In this document: positions 1 to 7,164 of the stretch, in pieces | Layout of the letters: each line of letters opens with the position of its first letter | Numbering within the stretch: the first letter of the stretch is position 1 | Assembly (NCBI RefSeq): GCF_003285015.1 | Contig: NZ_QMFB01000001.1 | Coordinates: forward strand, 682,001 to 746,000 | Length of the DNA: 64,000 nucleotides | DNA from: Paenibacillus contaminans | GTDB taxonomy: Bacteria > Bacillota > Bacilli > Paenibacillales > NBRC-103111 | Direction of reading: 5' to 3' | Notes under the pieces: generated by a model | What the model was told of the DNA's origin: nothing | The model's database searches: none | What the model saw: the letters and a program-made list of their open reading frames with translations, nothing else | Position numbers and translations under genes: made by a program

Positions 1-90
1 TATAGCCGGCGAATAGCTAAACCGGTATTCGGTACCTTGGCTGCCTAACTGCGTTACGCCCGTCAATTCTTCCTGCGATCTTCCCGTCAT
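1..90 (-). CDS. queF: NADPH-dependent 7-cyano-7-deazaguanine reductase (preQ1 synthase), N-terminal part
   Basis: This is the start of a gene cut by the left window edge. The minus strand begins with ATG at 88-90 and encodes [20 protein letters not shown], then continues as [10 protein letters not shown]; this matches the N-terminus typical of monofunctional Bacillus-type QueF (xGVTLLGNQGTxYxFxY). A ribosome site GGAAAGGCGG lies 8-9 bases upstream. QueF reduces the nitrile of preQ0 to the aminomethyl of preQ1, the last step before tRNA insertion in queuosine synthesis. It is the fourth gene of the queC-queD-queE-queF operon, 39 bases after queE. The catalytic Cys/Asp region lies outside the window, so only family assignment is possible. 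Confidence 0.9.
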   Translation of the reverse strand, partial: MTGRSQEELTGVTQLGSQGTEYRFSYSPAI

Positions 91-129
91 ACGTTATTCC
101 GCCTTTCCATTTATACGAAATCTTACCTA

Positions 130-879
130 TTAAACGCCTTTTTTATTTCCCCATAGCCAAGTGTGCAGCTGGGGAAGGACATGGACCTGCTTCAGACGCC
201 GATGCTCCATCGTACGGCCGATCAGCCATTCGTAACGCTCGAGTAAATAAGGCAGCATCATACCCGGATCGGTTTCATGCAGCCGGCCGTTTCCGGCCTG
301 CACATAAAACGGAATATTCGGATACCGTTCATGTATTTCGGCTGCGTACTGCAGGTCGGCATCGTCGAACACGACTACTTTCAAGCTATAATGGCGTGCA
401 CGCTCTGCCAGCTTAGCCGCGATCGAATCGAGAACGGTGAAGTCCGTTTTCATGCCCGAGCTTGGCGGCTTCGGCGAGATCGTCAAATCGTCAATGGACC
501 AAAACCAATCCTGCCAGCGGCTGCCTTGCGTCTCGAGAGCCACGCTCAGCCCTTGACGTTTCAAAACCTCGATCAGCTCGCCTAATTGCGGGAGAAGGGC
601 AGGGTTGCCGCCTGAAACGGTGACATGCGCGAATGTATCACCGCCCGTCTGCAACAGTTCATTGTAAATATCCTGTGCGGAAAGCTGACGGATGTCCGAC
701 TTCCCGCTGCCGTCCCAGGTGAACGAAGAGTCGCACCATTTGCAGCTGTAGTCGCAGCCTGCGGTGCGGACGAACATCGTTTTCTTCCCGATGACCATCC
801 CTTCCCCTTGGACGGTAGGTCCGAATATTTCGATAACCGGAATGAGCCGGCTTTGTGGTTTTCCGTTAAGCTCAGTCAT
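130..879 (-). CDS. queE: 7-carboxy-7-deazaguanine synthase (radical SAM)
   Basis: QueE converts 6-carboxy-5,6,7,8-tetrahydropterin to 7-carboxy-7-deazaguanine using SAM and a [4Fe-4S] cluster. The 249-residue product is close to the Bacillus family length. The cluster-binding CX3CX2C motif is C42, C46 and C49 (GCDYSCKWCD), preceded by the typical substrate-side stretch FGPTVQGEG at about 19-27. The glycine-rich VSGGNPAL near residue 90 fits the SAM-binding GGE-like motif of the family. Its start overlaps the end of queD by 8 bases, so the two are probably translationally coupled. It lies in the que operon under the preQ1 riboswitch. Assignment is secure from motif and gene order. Confidence 0.96.
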   Translation of the reverse strand: MTELNGKPQSRLIPVIEIFGPTVQGEGMVIGKKTMFVRTAGCDYSCKWCDSSFTWDGSGKSDIRQLSAQDIYNELLQTGGDTFAHVTVSGGNPALLPQLGELIEVLKRQGLSVALETQGSRWQDWFWSIDDLTISPKPPSSGMKTDFTVLDSIAAKLAERARHYSLKVVVFDDADLQYAAEIHERYPNIPFYVQAGNGRLHETDPGMMLPYLLERYEWLIGRTMEHRRLKQVHVLPQLHTWLWGNKKGV

Positions 880-1315
880 TGGAAATCACCGCCTTCGGGC
901 GATACAAGCAGTAGCTTGTCGGCGTTTCACGCAAGTATACCTGAAGGCAGCGCGGGCGATTTTCCGTCCGGTCAAGGTAATCCTGTACAATCTCGCATAT
1001 TGTGCGGGCGACGACTTCCGTCGTCGGAAAACGGTCAGGTCGTTTGTCGCTGAAGCTGACGGTATCCGAGTTGAGAACGGAATGGTCGAACCTATCGTGA
1101 ATAAGCCGCTTTAGAATGGAAAAATTAACGAGAAAGCCTGCCGAGTCCAGGGTATCGCCTGCGATCGTAATATTGGCGAAGTACGTATGCCCATGCATGT
1201 TCCTGCATTTGCCCGCCTCTTCGGCAGGCACATAATGAGCGGCTGCAAACTGCATATCCTTATTGAGCTCATAGCTATAGTGGTGAGGAACGGACGGATA
1301 CAGCTGATGCAGCAT
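872..1315 (-). CDS. queD: 6-carboxy-5,6,7,8-tetrahydropterin synthase
   Basis: QueD, a PTPS-fold zinc enzyme, turns 7,8-dihydroneopterin triphosphate into 6-carboxytetrahydropterin. The 147-residue protein shows the zinc-binding histidines H27 (FAAAHYV) and H41/H43 (MHGHTYF), with the catalytic cysteine C37 in AGKCRNMHGH. The ATG overlaps the queC stop as TAATG, a common coupling arrangement. It sits between queC and queE in the preQ0 operon, so the pathway role is clear. GTP cyclohydrolase I (folE), which supplies the substrate, is not in the visible part. Confidence 0.96.
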   Translation of the reverse strand: MLHQLYPSVPHHYSYELNKDMQFAAAHYVPAEEAGKCRNMHGHTYFANITIAGDTLDSAGFLVNFSILKRLIHDRFDHSVLNSDTVSFSDKRPDRFPTTEVVARTICEIVQDYLDRTENRPRCLQVYLRETPTSYCLYRPKAVISND

Positions 1316-1980
1316 TAGGACAAAACACCTCGAATCCGAACGGCCGAATAGTCGTCAAGCCCTTTTCTCCGCAGCACGCAAGCCGGACACTCGCCGCAGC
1401 CGTCCGCCATGATTCCGTTGTAGCAGGTGAGCGTACGTTCCCTGACAAAATCAAAGGCGCCCAAACGGTCCGCCAGCTCCCAGGTTTCTTTTTTGTTCAG
1501 CCACATAAGCGGGGTTTCAAGGACGAACGGATAATCCATCGCAAGATTTAACGTGACGTTTAACGATTTGACAAACACGTCCCGGCAATCCGGGTATCCG
1601 CTGAAGTCGGTTTCGCAAACGCCGGATACGATGTGCTTCGCGCCGATCTGTTTGCCGAGTACGGCGGCGAAGGTCAGAAAAAGCATGTTCCGGCCGTCTA
1701 CGAACGTAGTAGGAAGTGCGCCTTCCTGCTGCTCGATGGCGATATCGTTCCGCGTCAAAGCATTGGGTGCCAGCTGCCCGAGCAGCGACATATCGATAAT
1801 CCTGTGCTTCGCGCGAAGTTCATCGGCGATCGCCGCTGCGCATTCCACTTCAAGCTTATGCCTTTGTCCGTAATCGAAGGTTACGGCTTCCACTTCGACA
1901 TAACGCTCCAGTGCCCAAAACAGGCATGTCGTGCTGTCCTGTCCGCCGCTGAATACGACGACAGCTTTCGATTGATTCAT
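1315..1980 (-). CDS. queC: 7-cyano-7-deazaguanine (preQ0) synthase
   Basis: QueC uses ATP and ammonia to convert 7-carboxy-7-deazaguanine to preQ0. The N-terminal PP-loop ATP-binding motif SGGQDST is at residues 11-17. The C-terminal zinc site is C186, C195, C198 and C201 (CGECPAC). The length, 221 aa, is typical of the family. It is the first gene of the que operon; a GAGAGGGAGA ribosome site lies 8 bases before the ATG. Upstream are a preQ1-I riboswitch and a terminator hairpin, so expression is expected to fall when preQ1 is plentiful. Confidence 0.97.
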   Translation of the reverse strand: MNQSKAVVVFSGGQDSTTCLFWALERYVEVEAVTFDYGQRHKLEVECAAAIADELRAKHRIIDMSLLGQLAPNALTRNDIAIEQQEGALPTTFVDGRNMLFLTFAAVLGKQIGAKHIVSGVCETDFSGYPDCRDVFVKSLNVTLNLAMDYPFVLETPLMWLNKKETWELADRLGAFDFVRERTLTCYNGIMADGCGECPACVLRRKGLDDYSAVRIRGVLS

Positions 1981-2047
1981 CTAAGTATCTCCCTCTCTTG
2001 TAGAGAAGAACGAGATTCAAGAACGCTCCCTGCTTTAACTAAAGAAT

Positions 2048-2077
2048 CGGCGCGAACCGGATTACCGGTTCGCGCCG
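2048..2077 (-). terminator. Terminator hairpin of the que leader (expression platform)
   Basis: Two 13-base arms (2048-2060 and 2065-2077) are perfect complements around a 4-base loop. On the minus strand the hairpin is followed by ATTCTTTAGTT, a moderately U-rich tail. It lies between the preQ1 aptamer and queC. The first transcribed arm contains CGCGAACC, complementary to GGTTCGCG in the aptamer 5' strand, which suggests mutually exclusive pairing. The weak U-tract leaves some doubt between termination and another role. Confidence 0.7.
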
Positions 2078-2119
2078 AACGCAAAAACGACGATACCATT
2101 GCACGGTCATCGCTTTGAC

Positions 2120-2152
2120 TTAGTTTTTTATAGAGGGAGTTCGCGAACCTCT
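2120..2152 (-). promoter_or_regulatory. preQ1-I riboswitch aptamer
   Basis: Read on the minus strand, the segment starts AGAGGTTCGCGAAC, continues CTCCCTCT and ends ATAAAAAACTAA. It matches the class I preQ1 aptamer: an AGAGGUUC 5' strand, a CUCCCUCU pairing strand and the A-rich UAUAAAAAACUAA tail forming the H-type pseudoknot. It lies 140 bases before queC, the classical position in Bacillota. Binding of preQ1 is expected to favour termination at 2048-2077. Confidence 0.93.
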
Positions 2153-2217
2153 CCCGGTGTGCAGTGCCTAAGTGCAGCGCTCGTCAGCCGGAGTTTCTTC
2201 TTTAGTTTTTCTACCGT

Positions 2218-2246
2218 ACTATAGCACAGATGCGGAGTATTGTGAA
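2218..2246 (-). promoter_or_regulatory. Sigma-A promoter of the que operon
   Basis: On the minus strand there is TTCACA (2241-2246), a 17-base spacer and TATAGT (2218-2223), each hexamer one base from consensus. Transcription would start near 2211, about 60 bases ahead of the riboswitch aptamer. Confidence 0.75.
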
Positions 2247-2480
2247 TAGGAGGGTATTGGGGCGGTGTGGTGTCTGATCGTCAGGAGCGGCGGATACGCG
2301 TTTTTGTTTAGCGGTTTTTCGTGAATGGTTTGCAGTCATCCTCTAGATGCGGGAGTCAAGTGCCTTGACCGCATATGATCTAAGGTTTGCTGCCCACACA
2401 TGTCATGAAAGTGCCGTCCACAAACCGATGGCTCTTACGAGGCACAATAGCACCCAACTCTTGCACGAACCGTCCGATTA

Positions 2481-2710
2481 GTGGAGAAAATCTTATTGTT
2501 CATGAGGCTGCCCTCACTGTTTCGCAGGTAATATGCTCGTTCTCGCCCCATAGTGAGGCAAACGCAACGATTCCTTTCGTTTGTCTCACTAATAGTTGTG
2601 TTTGCCTCATTAACTCGCCAGAACACGGGTATTTGGCGAGAGATAGTGAGGTTTACCTTATGAACAGTAAACTTTTCCTTACTATTTCTCCAGAACACAA
2701 GTCATCAGTG
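2481..2710. repeat. Cluster of nested imperfect palindromic repeats
   Basis: The stretch is built from degenerate units of the type TAGTGAGGCAAACGCAAC in both orientations. One hairpin has 14-base arms at 2551-2564 and 2578-2591 with a single mismatch. A second larger hairpin spans 2600-2656, pairing GTTTGCCTCATTAACTCGCC with TGGCGAGAGATAGTGAGG. GTGTTCTGG followed by a GAGG-type block recurs on the minus strand. Open reading frames run through it on both strands, as expected of such repeats, but none has a ribosome site or family resemblance. The rest of 2250-2830 holds no gene I can support. Confidence 0.7.
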
Positions 2711-2838
2711 GCATCGAGCATGCATCTTAAGCTTTGAAATATTGTGGGGATTTATGTGGACGACTTATCCGTTATGCAAACAATCTTTCAGGAAAAGGCG
2801 GCAGCAAGCCATGGATTATAAGTGGTCAAGCTACAAGC

Positions 2839-2868
2839 TTGACACGGTCATTACTTTATGGATATTAT
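2839..2868 (+). promoter_or_regulatory. Probable sigma-A promoter of the flavoprotein gene
   Basis: TTGACA (2839-2844), an 18-base spacer, then TATTAT (2863-2868; one mismatch). It lies about 130 bases upstream of the flavoprotein start with no intervening gene, so a long leader would result. Confidence 0.5.
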
Positions 2869-2996
2869 AGATACGATAAGTCCGCGAAAGAAATGGTATC
2901 GCCTTATGGATATCATTCGCGCTTGATAAATGAGTTTTTTGCTTAAATTATAGACATAATGAATCTACAATAGTGGATATGGAAAGGATGAATGTT

Positions 2997-3899
2997 ATGA
3001 TTTACGATTGCGCCATCATTGGCGGCGGACCCGCCGGGCTGAATGCAGCCCTCGTGCTTGGCATGGCAAGAAGAAATGTCGCTTTAATTGATGATAACCG
3101 GCCGAGAAATGCCGTTACGCATGCGTCACACGGCTTCATTACGAGAGACGGCGTTTCGCCGTCCGAGTTTCGCCGGATTGCACACGAAGAAATACGTCGT
3201 TATCTTTCCGTCGAGCATGTGCCGGCAGAGATTGTTACGGCACGCCGACTCGATTCCGGGTTTGAGGTGCTTGATTCGTCAGGCGGTCGTATTCTTGCGC
3301 GCAAACTGCTTATCGCAACGGGGGTAAAGGAAATATTTCCTGAGATTGAAGGCTTTTATCCGCTATATGGGAAAAGCCTGTTTAATTGTCCTTATTGTGA
3401 CGGCTGGGAGCTGCGGGATCAGCCTCTTGTCGTCGTGTCCGAGCAGCCGTCCCTTTTTCATACCGCCAAGCTTCTCCTGAATTGGAGCAAGAATTTGGTC
3501 GTCTGCACGAATGGCGTCTCATCCCTGACGAGCGAACAAATCATACGGCTTCAATCGAAGGGGATCGTAGTGATGGAGAAGCCTATCGCTTCTTTCGCCG
3601 GGAACAACGGACGGCTGGAGGAGGTGCGTTTTACGGATGGGACGGCAGTTCCAAGGGTCGGCGGTTTCGTGACTCCGAAGCTTGTGCAAAGCGCTCCGTT
3701 CTTAGATCAGCTGGGCTGTGAAATGACGAAGGCCGGAGGGGTCAGCATTGATGAATCGGGCAGAACCTCGATACCCGGTTTATATGCCGCAGGGGATGCT
3801 GCGCAATTCATGCCTTCGCAATTGGTTTATGCAGCGGCCGCAGGGAGCCGTACCGCCGCAGGCGTAAATATGGAGTTGACGGAAGAAGATTTTGAGTAG
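2997..3899 (+). CDS. FAD-dependent thioredoxin-reductase-like oxidoreductase
   Basis: This 300-residue protein of the TrxB-like family has an N-terminal FAD dinucleotide fold (IIGGGPAGLN, residues 7-16), a redox-active CPYC pair at C131/C134 (FNCPYCDGWE) and a C-terminal FAD motif GLYAAGDA. In canonical thioredoxin reductase the segment after the CxxC carries a GGGDSA NADPH motif and a HRR motif; here it reads VVVSEQPSLFHTAKLL, with no glycine-rich loop. The CPxCDG(W/Y)E signature resembles GliT-type dithiol oxidases, which do not need NADPH. The ATG at 2997 is chosen because GGAAAGG ends 9 bases before it; in-frame GTG/ATG codons further upstream overlap that site. Substrate unknown. Confidence 0.85.
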   Translation: MIYDCAIIGGGPAGLNAALVLGMARRNVALIDDNRPRNAVTHASHGFITRDGVSPSEFRRIAHEEIRRYLSVEHVPAEIVTARRLDSGFEVLDSSGGRILARKLLIATGVKEIFPEIEGFYPLYGKSLFNCPYCDGWELRDQPLVVVSEQPSLFHTAKLLLNWSKNLVVCTNGVSSLTSEQIIRLQSKGIVVMEKPIASFAGNNGRLEEVRFTDGTAVPRVGGFVTPKLVQSAPFLDQLGCEMTKAGGVSIDESGRTSIPGLYAAGDAAQFMPSQLVYAAAAGSRTAAGVNMELTEEDFE

Positions 3900-4086
3900 C
3901 TGCGAAAGCATTCGGGAAAGCCGCTCGGGAGCTCTTTCTAGAGGTTGCTGCAAGCGATTTAACTCAACTTCGGAATGGTAGGGGACTTTCTTGAGCATCT
4001 TAGCAATTCATAAGAAATGAAACAGGCTTCATTTTGATAAAATAAGCTTGTACACATTTCAATGCCAAGGGAAAGGATGTTTGAAG

Positions 4087-4497
4087 ATGGGCGTAATGAA
4101 GCCATACATTATTTCGGAGGATGCGAGGGCGCAAGCCGCTTTTTACACGGAAGCGCTCGGCGGCGAGATCGTGTCGTTAAGCACGCATGGAGATCTTATG
4201 GGTGCCCAAAATGAGTTCAAGGACAAAGTCATGCATATGTGTCTGTCCGTTGCCGGCGAAAACTATATTTTTATGGCGGACAGCATGGAGCCGCTTATCC
4301 AAGGCAACGGCGTTGCCCTAACGATAGCGTATCATACGGAATCCGAAGCCTATGAAGCATTTTCGAAGCTTGCCGCTGGCGGTAGCGTGGGGCATCCCAT
4401 CGAAAAGCAGCCGTTCGGCATATATTACGGCGATCTTGTAGATAAATTCGGTATAAAGTGGATGATTACCGCCGAACCTAAAGCGGATCTAGGCTAG
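4087..4497 (+). CDS. VOC superfamily (PhnB/glyoxalase-like) protein
   Basis: A 136-residue protein with the beta-alpha-beta-beta-beta pattern of the PhnB-type vicinal oxygen chelate family: an opening strand MKPYIISEDA, AAFYTEALGGEI near residue 20, and FGIYYGDLVDKFGIKW near the C-terminus. Members bind a metal or small ligand as dimers; no specific reaction can be inferred. The ATG at 4087 follows GGGAAAGGA by 9 bases and is preferred over an in-frame upstream codon at 4048. It stands alone, followed by a terminator at 4638. Confidence 0.82.
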   Translation: MGVMKPYIISEDARAQAAFYTEALGGEIVSLSTHGDLMGAQNEFKDKVMHMCLSVAGENYIFMADSMEPLIQGNGVALTIAYHTESEAYEAFSKLAAGGSVGHPIEKQPFGIYYGDLVDKFGIKWMITAEPKADLG

Positions 4498-4637
4498 AGC
4501 GGCACATCGAGACAGACGTGCTGAAAAGGATGTTCATGGGTAAGGATACCATTATATATCCGGCCGCGATTTCAAAAACCGCAAAAGACCGAGTCCCATT
4601 GCCTGCTCAAGTACCAATTGAAGGATTTGAACATGAG

Positions 4638-4668
4638 ACCGTCCGGTGAATGTACCGGGCGGTTTTCT
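4638..4668 (+). terminator. Rho-independent terminator
   Basis: ACCGTCCGGT (4638-4647) pairs with ACCGGGCGGT (4654-4663), with one G-U pair and a 6-base loop, followed by TTTCTTA. It ends the transcript of the VOC gene. Confidence 0.8.
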
Positions 4669-4716
4669 TAAAATATAAGAATTTATATGTTTCACCATCA
4701 AGTGCTCATATTTCAA

Positions 4717-4762
4717 CGGTAAACGCGCCTGTCCTTAAGGACGGCGAAGCCGTTTATCCTTG
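4717..4762. repeat. Dispersed intergenic repeat, copy 1
   Basis: This 46-bp element, CGGTAAACGCGCCTGTCC through GTTTATCCTTG, recurs at 59041-59087 with only two substitutions and one inserted A. It contains a GGCGAAGCC mini-hairpin and the inverted GTCCTTAAGGAC. It lies between the terminator at 4638 and the 3' end of the LysR gene. No coding role is seen. Confidence 0.8.
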
Positions 4763-4810
4763 TGTTTTGACAAGCATATCCTCCAATCTGGTAGACGCTA
4801 CGGCTGTCGC

Positions 4811-5689
4811 TTATACCGGCTGTTTCGCCATCATATCAATAAAGTTCTGAGCAGCTTTGGAGAGCACATGGTGCTTCAACCAGATCAACACGGATGAAGC
4901 CGACAGGCTGGTGCCCTCGATTTCGAACGCTTGCACGTTGTAGCCTTTGTGCACCTTCAGAATGGTTTCGGGAACGATGGTCGCGGCGAAATCCGTGGAA
5001 ACGAGCTCCAGCAGCGTCGCGATGTCCGAGCATTCGCAGATGACGTTCGGCTTCAGCTGTTGCCGCGTAAACGCCTCTACGATCATTTGATAAACGCCCA
5101 GTCCTGTCGTGCTCGGCAAGATGAGCTCATAACCGACGATTTGTTCGATCGACACTTTCCTTTGTGAGGCATTGAATTTCCCGGATGTGACAAAATAAAA
5201 TGGCTCCGTACGCAGATGCATGATCGAAAACTCGCTAAGCTCGAGCGGAAACCGGACGATCGCAAGCTCGATCGCGCGCTCCTTAACCATTTTGCACAGC
5301 TGGGCCGATTCATTCTGCTGAATTTTATAAGTGATCCTTGGAAACATCTCCCGAAAGGTACGCAGCAGCTCCGGCAGCCTTTCATCGGAAAGCGTATTGA
5401 CCCCGATCGCAAGCTGTCCGCTCAGCCCGTTACCCGTTTCCTTCACTTCGATTTGCGACTCTTCCATCAGTTTCACGATGCCGATCGCGCGCTTGTACAA
5501 AATATTTCCGGCCTCCGTAATTTCCAGCTGTTTGCCGGTTCGTTCGACGAGCTTGACGCCGAGCTCTTTCTCCAACAAACGAAGCTGCTGGCTGAGCGGC
5601 GGCTGTGCGATGTGCAGTCTTCTGGCCGCAGCCGTAATTTGCCGTTCTTCTACGATTGCTATAAAATAACGGAGCTGTCTGATATCCAT
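4811..5689 (-). CDS. LysR-family transcriptional regulator, divergent from amidohydrolases
   Basis: A 292-residue LysR-type regulator. The N-terminal winged helix-turn-helix is clear (RQLRYFIAIVEERQITAAA, then AQPPLSQQLRLLEKELGVKL), followed by an effector-binding domain with the usual RERAIELAI and GYELILPS-type segments. The start at 5689 (MDIRQLRYF) is preferred to the longer frame because GAAGGGGGG precedes it by about 10 bases and LysR proteins begin at this point. It is divergently transcribed from the two amidohydrolase genes at 5901 and 7165 and probably senses their substrate or product. Confidence 0.93.
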   Translation of the reverse strand: MDIRQLRYFIAIVEERQITAAARRLHIAQPPLSQQLRLLEKELGVKLVERTGKQLEITEAGNILYKRAIGIVKLMEESQIEVKETGNGLSGQLAIGVNTLSDERLPELLRTFREMFPRITYKIQQNESAQLCKMVKERAIELAIVRFPLELSEFSIMHLRTEPFYFVTSGKFNASQRKVSIEQIVGYELILPSTTGLGVYQMIVEAFTRQQLKPNVICECSDIATLLELVSTDFAATIVPETILKVHKGYNVQAFEIEGTSLSASSVLIWLKHHVLSKAAQNFIDMMAKQPV

Positions 5690-5710
5690 TCGCTTTAACC
5701 CCCCTTCGTC

Positions 5711-5730
5711 CATATGCAAAACATATGCAA
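5711..5730. promoter_or_regulatory. Direct repeat CATATGCAA in the LysR-amidohydrolase intergenic region
   Basis: CATATGCAA occurs at 5711-5719 and again at 5722-5730, an 11-bp period (one helical turn), just upstream of the LysR start. This is a plausible regulator contact site but does not form the classical T-N11-A palindrome; the assignment is tentative. Confidence 0.35.
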
Positions 5731-5900
5731 TTTCAATTTTATTAATATTTTTCATATACATATCCATTATGGTAGCATACGGTAAGACGGTGTGAAAGGG
5801 AAAAGCTGCCTATAGTTCGGTTGAACAGCAGCAATAAGGCCTTCGCGTTCATGAAGCGCTGGGTTGGAATGTAAGGATCTTTAAGAGGAGGAGCTGCAGC

Positions 5901-7160
5901 ATGCATTCGGCTTATTGGTTGATAAACGTCAGGCTGGAGAACGGGCATCTGAAAGAAAACGATACGATCATCGGAACGACTACGGATTTATACTGTATGA
6001 AAATCGAAAACGGTAAAATCACGGAAATCGCTCCTGCAAGCGGGAAGCCTCATGAGGTGAAGACCGAAGGAGCCGAATCGGGAGATACGCTGCCTGTAGT
6101 TGATGCGCACGGTCTGCTCGCACTGCCGCCTTTCGTGGAGAAGCATTGTCATCTGGACAAAACGCTGCTCGGCGACCAGTGGCGTCCGGTTCGGCCGGCG
6201 CCTTCCATATTCGAACGCTTCGATATCGAGAAGCATGCGCTGACGAAGCTGGATACGACGATGAAGAAACGGGCTGAAACGCTGCTTGGCATACTGCTGC
6301 AAGCAGGCTCGACGCATGTCCGCACGCATGTCGATATTTACCCGGAAGCAGGTCTTCGTCATCTGGAAGCTGTACGGGAGGCGCTTGCCGTTTTTGAAGG
6401 CAAATTGTCATACGAAATCGTCGCTTTTCCGCAGCACGGACTTCTTCGCACGCAAAGCGCCGGACTTGTAAGAGAAGCGCTGCGCAGCGGCTGCGGGTTG
6501 GTCGGCGGCGTCGATCCTCACAACGTTGACGGCGACATGGAGAAATCGCTGCAGCAAATGATGGAGCTGGCTGTGGAAGCGGATGCCGATGTCGATTTGC
6601 ATCTGCACGACGGCGGCCGTATCGGGTTGGATACGATCAAGCGTCTGGCGCAGCTGACGGAGGAAGCCGGCTGGCAGGGACGCGTTTCAGTCAGCCATGC
6701 GTTCGCTTTAGGCGATATGGATGGCCGGGAAGCCGATGAAATGGCGCAGCTCTTGGCGGACAATCGCATCACGATCATCACGAGCGTGCCGATCGGCCGT
6801 ACGATTCCACCTATTCCGTTCCTTCATGCGAATCGGGTTCCGGTTGCGGTAGGCTGCGACAATATCTTCGATTCATGGTCGCCTTTCGGCAACGGAGATA
6901 TACTCGAACGGGCGGGGCGTCTGGCGGAACGCTTCGGAAGAAGCACCGAGACAGCGCTGGCGGAGACGCTTGGCTTTATAACGGGAGGCGTAACGCCTTT
7001 AGATGCGGAAGGACGACAAGCTTGGCCAAAGCCCGGCGTCGATGCAAGCATCGTTTTTGCGGAAGCGAGCTGTTCGGCTGAGGCTGTCGCCAGAAGAGCG
7101 AAACGGCCTGCTATCATGAACAAGGGCATGATCGTTTCGGGATCACTGCAGAGAGGATGA
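5901..7160 (+). CDS. Cytosine-deaminase-like amidohydrolase (first paralogue)
   Basis: A 419-residue metal-dependent hydrolase of the CodA/cytosine deaminase branch. The metal ligands H82/H84 (EKHCHLDK), H234 (DLHLHD), H266 (VSHAF) and D320 (VGCDNIFDSWSPFG) match CodA H61, H63, H214, H246 and D313. The CodA acid/base glutamate (HCDE) is replaced by D237 (HLHD), so the substrate or mechanism may differ. A strong AGAGGAGG precedes the ATG by 10 bases. It is followed 4 bases later by a close paralogue and then by an MFS gene, opposite a LysR regulator, which suggests uptake or export and hydrolysis or deamination of a cyclic amide, pyrimidine or triazine-like compound. The exact substrate is not known. 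Confidence 0.88.
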   Translation: MHSAYWLINVRLENGHLKENDTIIGTTTDLYCMKIENGKITEIAPASGKPHEVKTEGAESGDTLPVVDAHGLLALPPFVEKHCHLDKTLLGDQWRPVRPAPSIFERFDIEKHALTKLDTTMKKRAETLLGILLQAGSTHVRTHVDIYPEAGLRHLEAVREALAVFEGKLSYEIVAFPQHGLLRTQSAGLVREALRSGCGLVGGVDPHNVDGDMEKSLQQMMELAVEADADVDLHLHDGGRIGLDTIKRLAQLTEEAGWQGRVSVSHAFALGDMDGREADEMAQLLADNRITIITSVPIGRTIPPIPFLHANRVPVAVGCDNIFDSWSPFGNGDILERAGRLAERFGRSTETALAETLGFITGGVTPLDAEGRQAWPKPGVDASIVFAEASCSAEAVARRAKRPAIMNKGMIVSGSLQRG

Positions 7161-7164
7161 GAGG

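Noticed and set aside
2189..2215. AAAAACTAA on the minus strand resembling the tail of a second preQ1 aptamer
   Set aside because: It lies immediately after the -10 box, leaving no room in the transcript for the aptamer helix; the true aptamer is at 2120-2152.
2387..2737. Open reading frames on both strands (116 and 87 codons)
   Set aside because: They run through a palindromic repeat array on both strands, lack ribosome sites, and encode only repeat-derived peptides.
2734..2946. 70-codon plus-strand frame
   Set aside because: No ribosome site or family resemblance; it overlaps the promoter assigned to the flavoprotein gene.
4650..4850. 66-codon plus-strand frame
   Set aside because: It starts inside a terminator and covers the dispersed repeat and the LysR 3' end.
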